DNA from: an uncultured Bacteroidaceae bacterium
Lineage (GTDB): Bacteria; Bacteroidota; Bacteroidia; Bacteroidales; Bacteroidaceae
Length of the DNA stretch: 28,991 nt
Direction of reading: 5' to 3'
Assembly (NCBI GenBank): GCA_904501945.1
Contig: CAJGCU010000020.1
Location: 1-28,991 of the forward strand
Shown: one piece after another, positions 8,800 through 17,510 of the stretch
How positions within the stretch are numbered: the first letter of the stretch is position 1
Layout of the letters: each line of letters opens with the position of its first letter
Program-made: the position numbers and the translations under genes
The notes under the pieces: generated by a model
Told to the model about the DNA's origin: nothing
Database searches by the model: none
Seen by the model: only the letters and a program-made list of their open reading frames with translations

Positions 8800-9324
8800 C
8801 TATCGAACCATCTCAACAATCTGGCTGACATAGCTTTGGATTTCTTCATCTGTATGAATAACTTCTATATTTATCACATTTTTCGCTTTCTGATAGAAAG
8901 AGAGTCTTCCTTGCAAGGATTGACGGACAAAATTCTCCAATTCCTCTGGGTTTTTACCCTGAATAAGCGGACGTTTGTTCTTTCCCATCAGCAAATGCTC
9001 TTTCAACACTGCTGGCGAAGCAGACAAAAAGACCGTTTCACCACAAGCATTCATCATCTCCATATTATCGAAAAAGCAAGGAGTGCCGCCACCGCACGAA
9101 ATCACAACATTTTCCAACTTAACCACTTCCTGCAATATATTCCGCTCGATTGTCCGAAAAGCATCTTCTCCTTTCTCCGCAAAGATTTCAGAGATGGTCT
9201 TACCATAATGCTCTTCAATACAATCATCAAGATCGCAGAATGTTGCTCCCAGCTTTTGAGCCAACGGTCTCCCTAGGGTCGTCTTGCCAGCCCCCATGTA
9301 ACCTATCAGGAATATTCTTGTCAT
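8800..9324 (-). CDS. aroK: Shikimate kinase
   Basis: Phosphorylates shikimate to shikimate-3-phosphate with ATP, the fifth step of chorismate synthesis. The 174 residues include a Walker A loop GYMGAGKTT (8-16), shikimate-binding D34 and R57 (FRTIE), the GGG motif at 78-80, the lid arginine R118 in NKRPL, and R140 in the C-terminal helix. Length is normal and no fusion is present. The ATG overlaps the topA stop by 4 bases (ATGA), so translation is probably coupled to topA. Confidence 0.95.
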   Translation of the reverse strand: MTRIFLIGYMGAGKTTLGRPLAQKLGATFCDLDDCIEEHYGKTISEIFAEKGEDAFRTIERNILQEVVKLENVVISCGGGTPCFFDNMEMMNACGETVFLSASPAVLKEHLLMGKNKRPLIQGKNPEELENFVRQSLQGRLSFYQKAKNVINIEVIHTDEEIQSYVSQIVEMVR

Positions 9325-11672
9325 ACTTTTTTCGATGCAGGTTTTCTTCCACGTTTAGCAGGAGCCTTTGCTTGCTGCGGAGTGTTAATGATTTCCATGC
9401 ACTCTTCATAAGTAAGACTTGCAGGCTCTTTTACAGACTTCGGAAGTTTGTAATTTATTCCCTTATATTTCAAGTAAGGACCGAAACGACCATTCATCAC
9501 CTCCAATTCTGCATCTTCATCAAAAGATTTGAGATGTGCTGCAGCTTCTCCCTGACGCCGTTCCTCTATAAGGCTGATTGCTGCCTCAAGAGTGATTTCC
9601 ATCGGATCTACATCTTTAGGAATTGAAACATATTTCTTAGAATGAAGCACATAAGGACCGAAACGACCTGTTCCTACAGTAACCGTTTCTCCTTCAAAAT
9701 CTCCCAAGGTTCGTGGAAGCTTAAACAAACTTAGTGCCTCTTCAAGCGTAATAGTTGCTATGCTCTGTCCCTTATTCAATTGAGCGAAACGAGGTTTTTC
9801 CGCCTCATTGGCAACACCTATCTGAACCATTGGCCCGAAACGACCAATCTTCACGCTAACAGGCTTTCCTGTGCCAGGTTCTTCGCCCAGCAAACGTTCA
9901 CCAACCTTATACTCGCTCTTCTCCTGAAGGGTTGCATCTACCATTGGCTCTAATTTTCCATAGAACTCTCTCATCATCGACTGCCAATTCTCACGTCCAT
10001 CAGCAATCTCATCAAACTCCTTCTCCACATTTGCCGTAAAATTATAGTCAACAATCTCAGGGAAAGAGTGAATGAGGAAATCATTCACCACAGTACCGAT
10101 GTCGGTAGGCAGAAGCTTTCCTTTCTCATTGCCTACAACTTCTTTTTTCGAGAGTTTCTCTAATTTTCCCGCTGAAAGCTTGATGACGCCAAACGTGCGC
10201 TCTTCTCCTTTCTTGTCGCCTTTCTCCACATACTCGCGCTGCTGAATTGTCGAGATAGTGGGGGCATAAGTAGAAGGACGGCCTATACCAAGTTCTTCCA
10301 GTTTCTTTACAAGACTGGCTTCGGTATAACGCAATGGGTGCTGTGAAAAACGCTGGACGGCTACCATTTCCTTCATCTGCAACATCTCGCCTACTTTCAC
10401 AGAAGGAAGTAATCCTTCTGACTCTTCTACCTGATTGTCATCATCATAAGACTCACGATAAACACGAAGGAAACCGTCAAAAGTAATCACTTCTCCTGTT
10501 GCTGTAAAGGAAACGGCTGAATCATCATCAGAGGACAAGCTCTTCATTCCTATTGTGATTGTAGTCTTTTCTGCTTCCGCATCTGCCATCTGGCAAGCTA
10601 CAGTACGTTTCCATATCAAGTCATACAATCGTCTTTCCTGTGAATTACCTGCTATTTCGTGTTCGGAAATAAAAGTCGGACGGATTGCTTCGTGTGCCTC
10701 TTGAGCTCCTTTAGAATTGGTGTGGAACTGACGAGGTTTGGAGTACCTCTCGCCATGCATGGACACAATTTCCTCTTTAGCAGTATTGAGACAAAGCGAA
10801 GAAAGGTTGACGGAGTCGGTTCGCATATAAGTAATGTATCCCGATTCATACAGATGCTGAGCAACCATCATGGTCTGCGAAACCGTGAATCCAAGCTTTC
10901 TGGCTGCCTCCTGCTGCAAAGTGGAAGTTGTGAAAGGTGGTGCAGGGGTCTTCTTTACAGGCTTCTTTTCTATGTCTGTGATGAAAAACTCTTTATCTTT
11001 GCATGATTCCAAGAATTTCTCCGCATCTTCTTCGGTCTTGAAACCTTGTCCTAAAGACGCCTTTATTTCTTGACCTTCAATCACAAAGATAGCACTGACA
11101 CGATATGAAAATTCGCTTTTAAAATTCTCAATTTCTCTCTCGCGCTCTACAATAAGACGAACTGCAACACTCTGTACACGTCCAGCCGAAAGGCTGGGCT
11201 TCAGTTTCTTCCACAAAACAGGAGAAATCTTAAAGCCTACGATACGGTCGAGAACACGGCGAGCCTGCTGAGCATTTACCAATCCCATATCAATGGTACG
11301 AGGAGTTTCTATCGCCTTTAAAATAGCGGTCTTCGTAATTTCATGAAAAACAATTCTTTTTGCCGCCTTAGGATCAATGCCCAACACCTGGCTCAGATGC
11401 CAGCTGATAGCCTCTCCCTCGCGGTCTTCATCGGATGCAAGCCAAACTGTCTCTGCCGCACTTGCTTCTTTTCTCAGTTCCCTCACCACCGACTCCTTAT
11501 CCGATGGAATCTCGTATTCTGGAGAAAAATCATCAAGATTCACACTCATCTCCTTTTTCTTCAAGTCGCGAATGTGCCCATACGAAGACATTACCTTGAA
11601 GTCTTTTCCCAGAAATTTCTCCAGCGTTTTTGCTTTCGCAGGAGACTCGACAATCACCAAATTCTTTTGCAT
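9321..11672 (-). CDS. topA: DNA topoisomerase I (type IA)
   Basis: Relaxes negative supercoils through a 5'-phosphotyrosine intermediate. The 783 residues start with a Toprim domain (NLVIVESPAKAKTLEKFLG, E9; acidic D81/D83/E85 in SDEDREGEA). SAGRVQSVA lies at 162-170 and the catalytic Y282 in ITYMRTDSVN. The C-terminus has no Cys4 zinc fingers but three GRFGP repeats (GRFGPMVQIG, GRFGPYVLHSKKY, GRFGPYLKYKGINY), as usual in Bacteroidetes TopA. A short basic tail rich in Lys, Arg and Ala (KAPAKRGRKPASKK) follows and probably contacts DNA. It is the first gene of the minus-strand run, with a promoter about 80 bases upstream. Confidence 0.97.
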   Translation of the reverse strand: MQKNLVIVESPAKAKTLEKFLGKDFKVMSSYGHIRDLKKKEMSVNLDDFSPEYEIPSDKESVVRELRKEASAAETVWLASDEDREGEAISWHLSQVLGIDPKAAKRIVFHEITKTAILKAIETPRTIDMGLVNAQQARRVLDRIVGFKISPVLWKKLKPSLSAGRVQSVAVRLIVEREREIENFKSEFSYRVSAIFVIEGQEIKASLGQGFKTEEDAEKFLESCKDKEFFITDIEKKPVKKTPAPPFTTSTLQQEAARKLGFTVSQTMMVAQHLYESGYITYMRTDSVNLSSLCLNTAKEEIVSMHGERYSKPRQFHTNSKGAQEAHEAIRPTFISEHEIAGNSQERRLYDLIWKRTVACQMADAEAEKTTITIGMKSLSSDDDSAVSFTATGEVITFDGFLRVYRESYDDDNQVEESEGLLPSVKVGEMLQMKEMVAVQRFSQHPLRYTEASLVKKLEELGIGRPSTYAPTISTIQQREYVEKGDKKGEERTFGVIKLSAGKLEKLSKKEVVGNEKGKLLPTDIGTVVNDFLIHSFPEIVDYNFTANVEKEFDEIADGRENWQSMMREFYGKLEPMVDATLQEKSEYKVGERLLGEEPGTGKPVSVKIGRFGPMVQIGVANEAEKPRFAQLNKGQSIATITLEEALSLFKLPRTLGDFEGETVTVGTGRFGPYVLHSKKYVSIPKDVDPMEITLEAAISLIEERRQGEAAAHLKSFDEDAELEVMNGRFGPYLKYKGINYKLPKSVKEPASLTYEECMEIINTPQQAKAPAKRGRKPASKKV

Positions 11673-11713
11673 AATATATTTATATCTTTATTTCACGTCA
11701 AACTTCGCCCTAT

Positions 11714-11736
11714 AAAGCCATTATTTCAATGGCTTT
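11714..11736 (-). promoter_or_regulatory. Hairpin in the predicted topA 5' leader
   Basis: AAAGCCAT (11714-11721) and ATGGCTTT (11729-11736) form a perfect 8-bp stem with a 7-base loop. It lies between the predicted topA -7 box and its ATG, so it would be in the 5' untranslated RNA. On the minus strand it is not followed by a T-run. It may stabilise or regulate the leader; that is inference. Confidence 0.4.
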
Positions 11737-11751
11737 TCGACAAATCGGGTG

Positions 11752-11759
11752 CAAAGGTA
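11752..11759 (-). promoter_or_regulatory. topA: Bacteroidetes -7 promoter box for topA
   Basis: The minus strand reads TACCTTTG followed by C, matching TAnnTTTG, 79 bases upstream of the topA ATG. The upstream sequence is A/T-rich with no clear TTTG -33 box. Confidence 0.55.
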
Positions 11760-11888
11760 AATATTTTTTTTATTCCTTATATATAATAATGTGTAATTTT
11801 TCAGAAAAATAATAAAACATCCATTTACCTTCAAACTAAATTCTACAGAAAAGCTACCGACACAACACTATAGCCTCATCACTACATA

Positions 11889-11946
11889 CACACCGTGTGC
11901 ATCATATTAAAAATACCGCCTACGAAATATGTCAAACACGGTGTTT
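11889..11946. promoter_or_regulatory. Pair of related quasi-palindromes, candidate operators
   Basis: CACACCGTGTG (11889-11899) and AAACACGGTGTTT (11934-11946) are each dyad-symmetric about a single central base. Their ACACSGTGT cores are reverse complements of each other. Centres are about 46 bases apart. They stand out from the surrounding A/T-rich sequence. No known binding protein can be named. Confidence 0.4.
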
Positions 11947-12212
11947 TAAATATTATACACACGAAGACTACATATAACATATAACACATAACAATATATA
12001 TACACACATCGAGAACATATAAATCTCACAATTCCTTTTCTGAAATATTTAAATCGCTTACGTAAAGAAAAAACTTCTTTTTCTCAAAAAACACTCTTAA
12101 AATCCCTTTATGCAGATACTAGCACAAAAACACCGATGGAATCGGCTTTTTGCGACTTTTCAACAAATTTGCCCTTCACTTTTTTACACCAAATAAGCGA
12201 AAATACAAAAAA

Positions 12213-12232
12213 AAGTTACAAAAGTGCAACTT
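12213..12232 (+). promoter_or_regulatory. Candidate operator upstream of the xylan operon
   Basis: AAGTTAC-AAAAGT-GCAACTT is an inverted repeat with one mismatch, ending 18 bases before the -7 box of the symporter gene and therefore covering the -33 region. It contains TACAAAAGT (12217-12225), which also occurs in the xylR leader. Binding by XylR is an inference. Confidence 0.4.
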
Positions 12233-12250
12233 ACATATTTATAAAAAAGT

Positions 12251-12258
12251 TAAATTTG
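12251..12258 (+). promoter_or_regulatory. Bacteroidetes -7 promoter box of the xylan operon
   Basis: TAAATTTG followed by C matches TAnnTTTG, 55 bases upstream of the symporter ATG. The expected -33 TTTG is missing; that position is occupied by an inverted repeat, which would suit a regulated promoter. Confidence 0.55.
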
Positions 12259-12313
12259 CATTCGGAAATAATCTTTTATCCGCCCAAATTAACAAATCTA
12301 TATCAAAATCAAA

Positions 12314-13726
12314 ATGGCAACAGAAAATTTAATTCAGGAAGCTAAAGGCTTCTACAAACTCAGCTGGCTTCAGCGCGTCGGATTTGGATCTGGAGACCTC
12401 GCTCAAAATCTGATTTATCAAACTGTCAGCATGTATTTGCTGTTTTTCTACACCGACATCTATGGTCTGGACGCAGGTGCTGCCGCAACAATGTTCCTCG
12501 TCGTTCGACTCGTTGATGTGCTTTGGGACCCTCTTGTAGGTGCCTTCGTAGACAAACACAACCCAACATTGGGAAAATATCGTGCATATCTGGTACTAGG
12601 CGGTATTCCTCTGACTGCGCTAGCCATCCTTTGTTTCTGGAACGGATTTGCGCCATCGCTCATCTATGCTTACATCACTTATGTCGGCATGTCAATGCTT
12701 TACACGCTCATCAATGTACCTTACGGAGCACTCAACTCTTCGCTTACTCGCGACACAAACGAAATAACCATCCTCACTTCAGTACGAATGTTTATGGCAA
12801 ACTGCGGCGGACTCGCCGTATCAGCAGGTATTCCAATCCTTGTAGCCATCATTGCTGGAGCTAAGGATCTTCCTTTCGAAATGGCACTCTTCATGGGACT
12901 CGGCTCCCTGCCATCTTTCATCTTCATGCCACTTGTTCCAGCTATCAAGAGAAAAGTAGGAAAGAAGAACATGTTCTTCATCTTCCTTTCTGTGGCAATC
13001 TTAGGAATGGCCATGCTTTACTGCATCACAAAATTCCTAGACATGCAACAAAACATGACATTGATTTACATTGCACAGTTCATCAAGTCAACCGGTGTCA
13101 TTGTAGCAACAGGTTACATGTGGGCACTCATCCCAGAAGTCATATCCTACGGAGAATTTACAACAGGCAAACGTATTTCCGGCATCGTTAACGCGCTAAC
13201 AGGCATCTTCTTCAAAGCCGGCATGGCGCTTGGAGGCGTAGTGCCAGGCTATGTACTCTATTACACAGGATACAAAGCTGCAGCCGAAGAGGCAAGCACC
13301 CTGCCAACCGATTCTTCAGCTTGGTTCTACACAATGCTCATCTATGCATTGATTGGGCTTGCATTGCTCATCTTCTGTTTCTCTCAGTGTAAAGAGCGCG
13401 TCGTAATGGATGCTTCAGAAACTGAGAACGTGAAAGTTAGTGACCTCTGGGTGGAATTTGTTCGCAACCGACCATTGCGTATCATAGCTCTGTTCTTCAT
13501 CACTGCATTTGCGATGATGTCTGTAGGTAATGCAGCTGGAGCATACTACATGAACGACCTCCAGGCACAGACACCACTTGCACAAGAAGGCATCCTATGG
13601 CTCGTATGCGTCATCCCTGCAATTCTTCTGATAATTGCCATGTTCATCATTTCAAAGTATGAGCTTTCAGATGAAAAGATTGACGAAATCAACAAGGCGA
13701 TTGAAGCACGTTCTAACAAAGAATAA
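12314..13726 (+). CDS. GPH-family sugar:cation symporter (probable xyloside/xylo-oligosaccharide importer)
   Basis: A 470-residue inner-membrane symporter of the glycoside-pentoside-hexuronide (MelB-like) branch of the major facilitator superfamily. The N-terminal half has LQRVGFGSGDLAQNLIYQTVSMYLLFFYTDIYGL followed by RLVDVLWDPLVGAFVDKHNP, the classic GPH motif with the cation-site Asp in DxxxDP-like context. The middle contains VNVPYGALNSSLTRD-type sequence (INVPYGALNSSLTRDTNE) and the second half ISYGEFTTGKRISGIVNA. About 12 membrane segments are expected. It is the first gene of a tight operon with a GH10 xylanase, a GH43 enzyme and xylulokinase, so xylobiose or longer xylo-oligosaccharides are the likely substrate. 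The arrangement resembles the Prevotella bryantii xynD-xynA-xynB region and the Bacteroides ovatus xylanase/xsa locus, recalled from the literature rather than compared here. Confidence 0.88.
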   Translation: MATENLIQEAKGFYKLSWLQRVGFGSGDLAQNLIYQTVSMYLLFFYTDIYGLDAGAAATMFLVVRLVDVLWDPLVGAFVDKHNPTLGKYRAYLVLGGIPLTALAILCFWNGFAPSLIYAYITYVGMSMLYTLINVPYGALNSSLTRDTNEITILTSVRMFMANCGGLAVSAGIPILVAIIAGAKDLPFEMALFMGLGSLPSFIFMPLVPAIKRKVGKKNMFFIFLSVAILGMAMLYCITKFLDMQQNMTLIYIAQFIKSTGVIVATGYMWALIPEVISYGEFTTGKRISGIVNALTGIFFKAGMALGGVVPGYVLYYTGYKAAAEEASTLPTDSSAWFYTMLIYALIGLALLIFCFSQCKERVVMDASETENVKVSDLWVEFVRNRPLRIIALFFITAFAMMSVGNAAGAYYMNDLQAQTPLAQEGILWLVCVIPAILLIIAMFIISKYELSDEKIDEINKAIEARSNKE

Positions 13727-13740
13727 AGAAACGATAAAAT

Positions 13741-14937
13741 ATGAAGAAAGCGTTCAATATACTCTTCTGGGCGGTGCTCGGTACTAGCAACCTTCATGCC
13801 CAGTCGCTCCAAGAAGCATTCAAAGACTATTTTCGAGTTGGCGTCAGCGTCAATCAATGGGAAGTTAAGGCAGAAAAGGAAATCAAGGAAGGCATCAGCT
13901 ATTCAGGCGCAGTCAGTCTTGACCAAACTGCCGATTACGAACAGATAGCCCAACATTTTGGCTGGGTTGTCCCTGAAAATTGCATGAAATGCGAAGTTAT
14001 ACACCCTCAAGAAGGAGTATACGACTTCACGCTTGCCGATCAGCTTGTAGACAAAGCTCTAGCCAACGGGCAGCAAGTAATAGGCCACTGCTTAATATGG
14101 CACTCTCAATGTGCACCCTGGTTCTTTGTTGATGAAGAAGGGAAACAAGTTTCAGCAGAAGTTTTAAAGAAACGCATGCGTGACCATATCTTTACCATCC
14201 TCGGTCATTTCCGCGGAAGAATAGTAGGATGGGACGTCGTTAATGAAGCGTTTGAGGATAATGGCTCACTTCGCCGCAGCAAGTTCTATCAGATTCTTGG
14301 TGAAGACTTCATCCCGCTGGCATTCCAGTACGCTCATGAAGCAGACCCAACCATCGAACTTTATTACAACGACTACTCCATGAATAAGCCTTCCAAGGTA
14401 GAAGGCGTAGTAAACTTCTTCCGCCCATTAGTAGCAAAAGGTCTCCCTATACATGCTATTGGAATGCAGGGACACATGATTTACGGTGATGGCGACTATG
14501 TGAAGCAATACACCCACTCCATCAAGACCATTGCAAGCATCGGACTTAAATCACAGTTCACAGAACTTGATCTCACAATGCTTCCAAATCCGTTTGGTTT
14601 CTCTGGTGCAAACATCAGCGACCAAGCTGCTTACAAAAAGGCTATGGATCCCTATCAGGATGGTCTGCCCAAAGAAAAGCAGGAACAGTTTGACCAGTTC
14701 TGGCTTGACTTCTTCCAAATGCTCATAGACAACAAGGAAAACGTCCTGAGAGCAACATTCTGGTGTTTCAACGATGCTAAATCATGGAAGAACGATTTCC
14801 CAATCAAGGGACGTACAGACTACGCCACACTATGGGACCGCCAAAGCAAAGCTAAGCCAACCGTGCAGAAACTCATCGACATGGCCGAATCTTTGGAAAA
14901 GAAAAACAAAAAAGAAAAAAAGTCCAACAAAAAATAA
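13741..14937 (+). CDS. GH10 endo-1,4-beta-xylanase, secreted
   Basis: Cleaves internal beta-1,4 bonds of xylan with retention. Residues 1-20 are a signal peptide ending NLHA/QS with no lipobox Cys, so the enzyme is periplasmic or released rather than a lipoprotein. A single GH10 barrel fills the rest: HCLIWHSQ at 116-123, acid/base E169 in WDVVNEA, YNDYSMN at 209-215, GMQGHMIYG at 241-249, nucleophile E275 in QFTELDL, and the TFWCFNDAKSW block at 339-349. No carbohydrate-binding module is inserted. The C-terminus is odd: residues 387-398 contain 8 lysines in 12 positions. The ATG lies 14 bases after the symporter stop, and the stop is 2 bases before the GH43 ATG. It probably trims oligomers before import. 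Confidence 0.95.
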   Translation: MKKAFNILFWAVLGTSNLHAQSLQEAFKDYFRVGVSVNQWEVKAEKEIKEGISYSGAVSLDQTADYEQIAQHFGWVVPENCMKCEVIHPQEGVYDFTLADQLVDKALANGQQVIGHCLIWHSQCAPWFFVDEEGKQVSAEVLKKRMRDHIFTILGHFRGRIVGWDVVNEAFEDNGSLRRSKFYQILGEDFIPLAFQYAHEADPTIELYYNDYSMNKPSKVEGVVNFFRPLVAKGLPIHAIGMQGHMIYGDGDYVKQYTHSIKTIASIGLKSQFTELDLTMLPNPFGFSGANISDQAAYKKAMDPYQDGLPKEKQEQFDQFWLDFFQMLIDNKENVLRATFWCFNDAKSWKNDFPIKGRTDYATLWDRQSKAKPTVQKLIDMAESLEKKNKKEKKSNKK

Positions 14938-14939
14938 AA

Positions 14940-15983
14940 ATGAACATTATGGAAGGAAAAAAATATCTCTATCCTAGCGATTATATGGCCGATCCATCGG
15001 CACATGTTTTTAACGGCCGTCTCTACATCTATCCCAGCCACGACTGGGACGCAGGCGAATGCGAAGACGATGACGGTGGACACTTCCAGATGCGCGATTA
15101 TCACGTGCTTTCATTCGACGACCTAGAAAATGGACAGGCAACCGACCATGGTGTTATCCTCGATGTTGATCAAGTTCCATGGGCAGAAAAGCAAATGTGG
15201 GACAGCGATGTTGTCGAAAAAGATGGAAAATATTATCTCGTTTTCTCTGCTAAAGGCTATGATGGTGTATTCCGTCTCGGCTTGGCCGTAGCAGACAAAC
15301 CAGAAGGACCTTTCATTCCACAGGAACATCCTATCCGCGGTTCTTTCTCAATCGACCCTTGCGTTTTCAAAGATGAAGATGGAAGCATCTACACTTATTT
15401 CGGAGGACTTTGGGGCGGCCAGCTGCAGTGGTGGCAGCCTCTTGCCCAGGGCAACGAACCTATCCCTGGTACATACGGTGATCAGAACGGACTCATTGAC
15501 TTAGGTCCTGCTGCCGACAGGAAAACTCAGATTTTTGCTAAGCCCAATGCTCCTGCCCTCCCAAGCGCTGTAGTTAAGATGAGCGATGATATGCAGTTTG
15601 CAGAAGCACCACGTCAAGTTCTCATCCTCGACAAAGACGGACAGCCACTGAAAGCAGGAGACCCACATCGTTTCTTTGAGGCTTCATGGATGCACAAATA
15701 TCAGGGAAAGTACTATTTCTCTTACTCTACTGGTGATAGCCACTTCCTCTGCTATGCTACGGGCGACAATCCTTACGGCCCTTTCACTTATCAGGGAGTC
15801 ATTATGACTCCAGTTGTAGGCTGGACCACTCACCATGCTATCGCAGAATACAAAGGCAAATGGTATCTCTTCCATCACGACTGCGTGCCATCAAACGATA
15901 AGACTTGGCTCCGTTCACTCAAGGTTTGTGAACTCCACTATAACGAAGACGGCACCATCCAGCCTATCGAAGGATTGGACTAA
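14940..15983 (+). CDS. GH43 beta-xylosidase/alpha-L-arabinofuranosidase, cytoplasmic
   Basis: A 347-residue five-bladed beta-propeller glycosidase of GH43 (subfamily 1-like), inverting. It has no signal peptide, so it should act in the cytoplasm on imported xylo- or arabinoxylo-oligosaccharides. The catalytic triad is visible: base D18 in MADPSAHVF, pKa-modulating D139 in SIDPCVFKDEDG, and acid E248 in RFFEASWMHKYQGKYYFSYSTGD. Bacteroides ovatus Xsa, a dual xylosidase/arabinosidase, is the type of enzyme meant. The start is ambiguous: ATG at 14940 gives MNIMEGKKYLYP and ATG at 14949 gives MEGKKYLYP; the first is taken because an A-rich leader lies directly before it. It sits 2 bases after the xylanase stop and 28 bases before xylB. 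Confidence 0.92.
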   Translation: MNIMEGKKYLYPSDYMADPSAHVFNGRLYIYPSHDWDAGECEDDDGGHFQMRDYHVLSFDDLENGQATDHGVILDVDQVPWAEKQMWDSDVVEKDGKYYLVFSAKGYDGVFRLGLAVADKPEGPFIPQEHPIRGSFSIDPCVFKDEDGSIYTYFGGLWGGQLQWWQPLAQGNEPIPGTYGDQNGLIDLGPAADRKTQIFAKPNAPALPSAVVKMSDDMQFAEAPRQVLILDKDGQPLKAGDPHRFFEASWMHKYQGKYYFSYSTGDSHFLCYATGDNPYGPFTYQGVIMTPVVGWTTHHAIAEYKGKWYLFHHDCVPSNDKTWLRSLKVCELHYNEDGTIQPIEGLD

Positions 15984-16011
15984 ATCATAAATAAAAATTA
16001 TAAATAAGAAT

Positions 16012-17490
16012 ATGTATTTATTAGGTTACGATATAGGCACTTCGTCTGTCAAAGCATCGCTCGTTGATGCACAGAGCGGACAGACTATCGCAAGTGCACA
16101 ATACCCTGATGCGGAGGCTCCTATCATTGCCAATCAGCCAGGTTGGGCTGAACAAGAGCCAGAAATGTGGTGGGACGAACTCAAGCAAGCAACAGCACGC
16201 GTGGCTACAAAAGCAGGAGGTTCTCTTGCAGACGTAAAAGCTATCGGCATCTCTTACCAAATGCACGGACTCGTGTGCGTTGACAAAGAAGGCACTCCAC
16301 TCCGCCCATCTATCATTTGGTGTGACGGAAGAGCTGTTCCATACGGCAACAAGGCATTCGAAGCTATTGGTGGCGAAAAATGCCTTCAGCACCTTCTCAA
16401 CTCTCCAGGCAACTTTACCGCAGCAAAACTGGCTTGGGTGAAAGAAAACGAGCCAGAATTATTTGCGAAGATAGACAAAATCATGCTCCCCGGCGACTAC
16501 ATTGCCATGAAGTTGTCAGGTGGTGACAAGAAGACCACTATATCAGGGCTCTCTGAAGGTATGTTCTGGGACTTCCAAAATAACGAAGTGAGCAAGGATG
16601 TGATGAACTATTTCGGATTCTCCGATGACATCATCGCAGAAATCGTACCAACATTTTCGGTACAGTCAACTGTTTGTCAAGCTATTGCTGACGAACTTGG
16701 TATTCCAGCAGGCACTCCTATCTCTTACCGTGGCGGTGACCAGCCTAACAACGCACTGTCACTCAACGTGATGAAGCCTGGAGAAATTGCAGCAACAGGT
16801 GGCACTTCAGGTGTTGTGTATGGCGTACTCGGAGAAGTCAACTATGATAAGCTGTCTCGCGTCAACACCTTCGCACACGTTAATCATGCAGCAGACCAGA
16901 CACGCCTCGGCGTTCTTCTCTGCATCAACGGAACAGGCATCCTCAATGCCTGGATGAAGCGTACCGTTGCGCCCGAAGGCATTTCCTATGGCGAAATGAA
17001 CGACTTGGCAGAAAGTGTTCCAGTAGGTGCAGAAGGACTCTCCATCATCCCATTTGGCAATGGTGCAGAACGAGTTCTTCAGAACGAGAACCCTGGCGCA
17101 TCTGTTCATGGCATCAATTTCAACATTCACAACAAGGCTCATATGCTTCGCGCAGCACAAGAAGGCATCGCATTCTCTTTTGCTTACGGCATGGACATTA
17201 TGGCTAAAATGGGAATGGAAATCAAGACCATCAAAGCTGGTCACGCAAACTTGTTCCTCTCACCTCTGTTCCGCCGCACTCTTGCAGCCGTAACAGGTGC
17301 AACCATCGAACTGTACGAAACGGACGGTTCTGTTGGTGCAGCTTATGGCGCTGGAATCGGTGCAGGAATCTATAAAGACAGTGACGAGGCATTCAAGACA
17401 CTCAAGCACATCGCAACCATCCAGCCAGAAGCAGATTGCGAACCATATAAAGCAGCATACAAACTGTGGGTTGAACGACTCGGAAAGTAA
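16012..17490 (+). CDS. xylB: Xylulokinase
   Basis: Phosphorylates D-xylulose to xylulose-5-phosphate for the pentose phosphate pathway. A 492-residue FGGY-family kinase. The N-terminal half has the phosphate loop YLLGYDIGTSSVKASLVD, substrate-binding M84-H85 in ISYQMHGL, and WCDGRA. The catalytic base is D243 in YRGGDQPNNAL, where Gln-Pro next to the Asp is typical of xylulokinases. The C-terminal half has AATGGTSGVVYG and GSVGAAYGAGIGAG in the ATP-binding region. It is last in the operon and followed by a strong terminator. Its partner xylA lies about 7 kb downstream in a different unit. Confidence 0.95.
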   Translation: MYLLGYDIGTSSVKASLVDAQSGQTIASAQYPDAEAPIIANQPGWAEQEPEMWWDELKQATARVATKAGGSLADVKAIGISYQMHGLVCVDKEGTPLRPSIIWCDGRAVPYGNKAFEAIGGEKCLQHLLNSPGNFTAAKLAWVKENEPELFAKIDKIMLPGDYIAMKLSGGDKKTTISGLSEGMFWDFQNNEVSKDVMNYFGFSDDIIAEIVPTFSVQSTVCQAIADELGIPAGTPISYRGGDQPNNALSLNVMKPGEIAATGGTSGVVYGVLGEVNYDKLSRVNTFAHVNHAADQTRLGVLLCINGTGILNAWMKRTVAPEGISYGEMNDLAESVPVGAEGLSIIPFGNGAERVLQNENPGASVHGINFNIHNKAHMLRAAQEGIAFSFAYGMDIMAKMGMEIKTIKAGHANLFLSPLFRRTLAAVTGATIELYETDGSVGAAYGAGIGAGIYKDSDEAFKTLKHIATIQPEADCEPYKAAYKLWVERLGK

Positions 17491-17510
17491 AAAGTTTCTT
17501 CATATAGACA

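Larger units (their letters stand above)
11673..12313. other. 641-base divergent regulatory region between topA and the xylan operon
   Basis: The region is very A/T-rich and contains no plausible gene; the short frames at 12136-12345 are low-complexity and run into the symporter start. It holds the topA promoter and leader hairpin, two related quasi-palindromes (11889-11899, 11934-11946), an inverted repeat (12213-12232) and the symporter -7 box. A weak CCGAT/ATCGG hairpin followed by CTTTTT (12133-12150) is also present but may be chance. Confidence 0.6.

Noticed and set aside
12064..12080. AAAGAA/TTCTTT hairpin in the topA-symporter gap
   Set aside because: A 6-bp A/T-only stem is expected by chance in this composition.
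12133..12150. CCGAT/ATCGG hairpin followed by CTTTTT before the xylan operon
   Set aside because: The stem is only 5 bp in very A/T-rich DNA, and no gene ends nearby on the plus strand.
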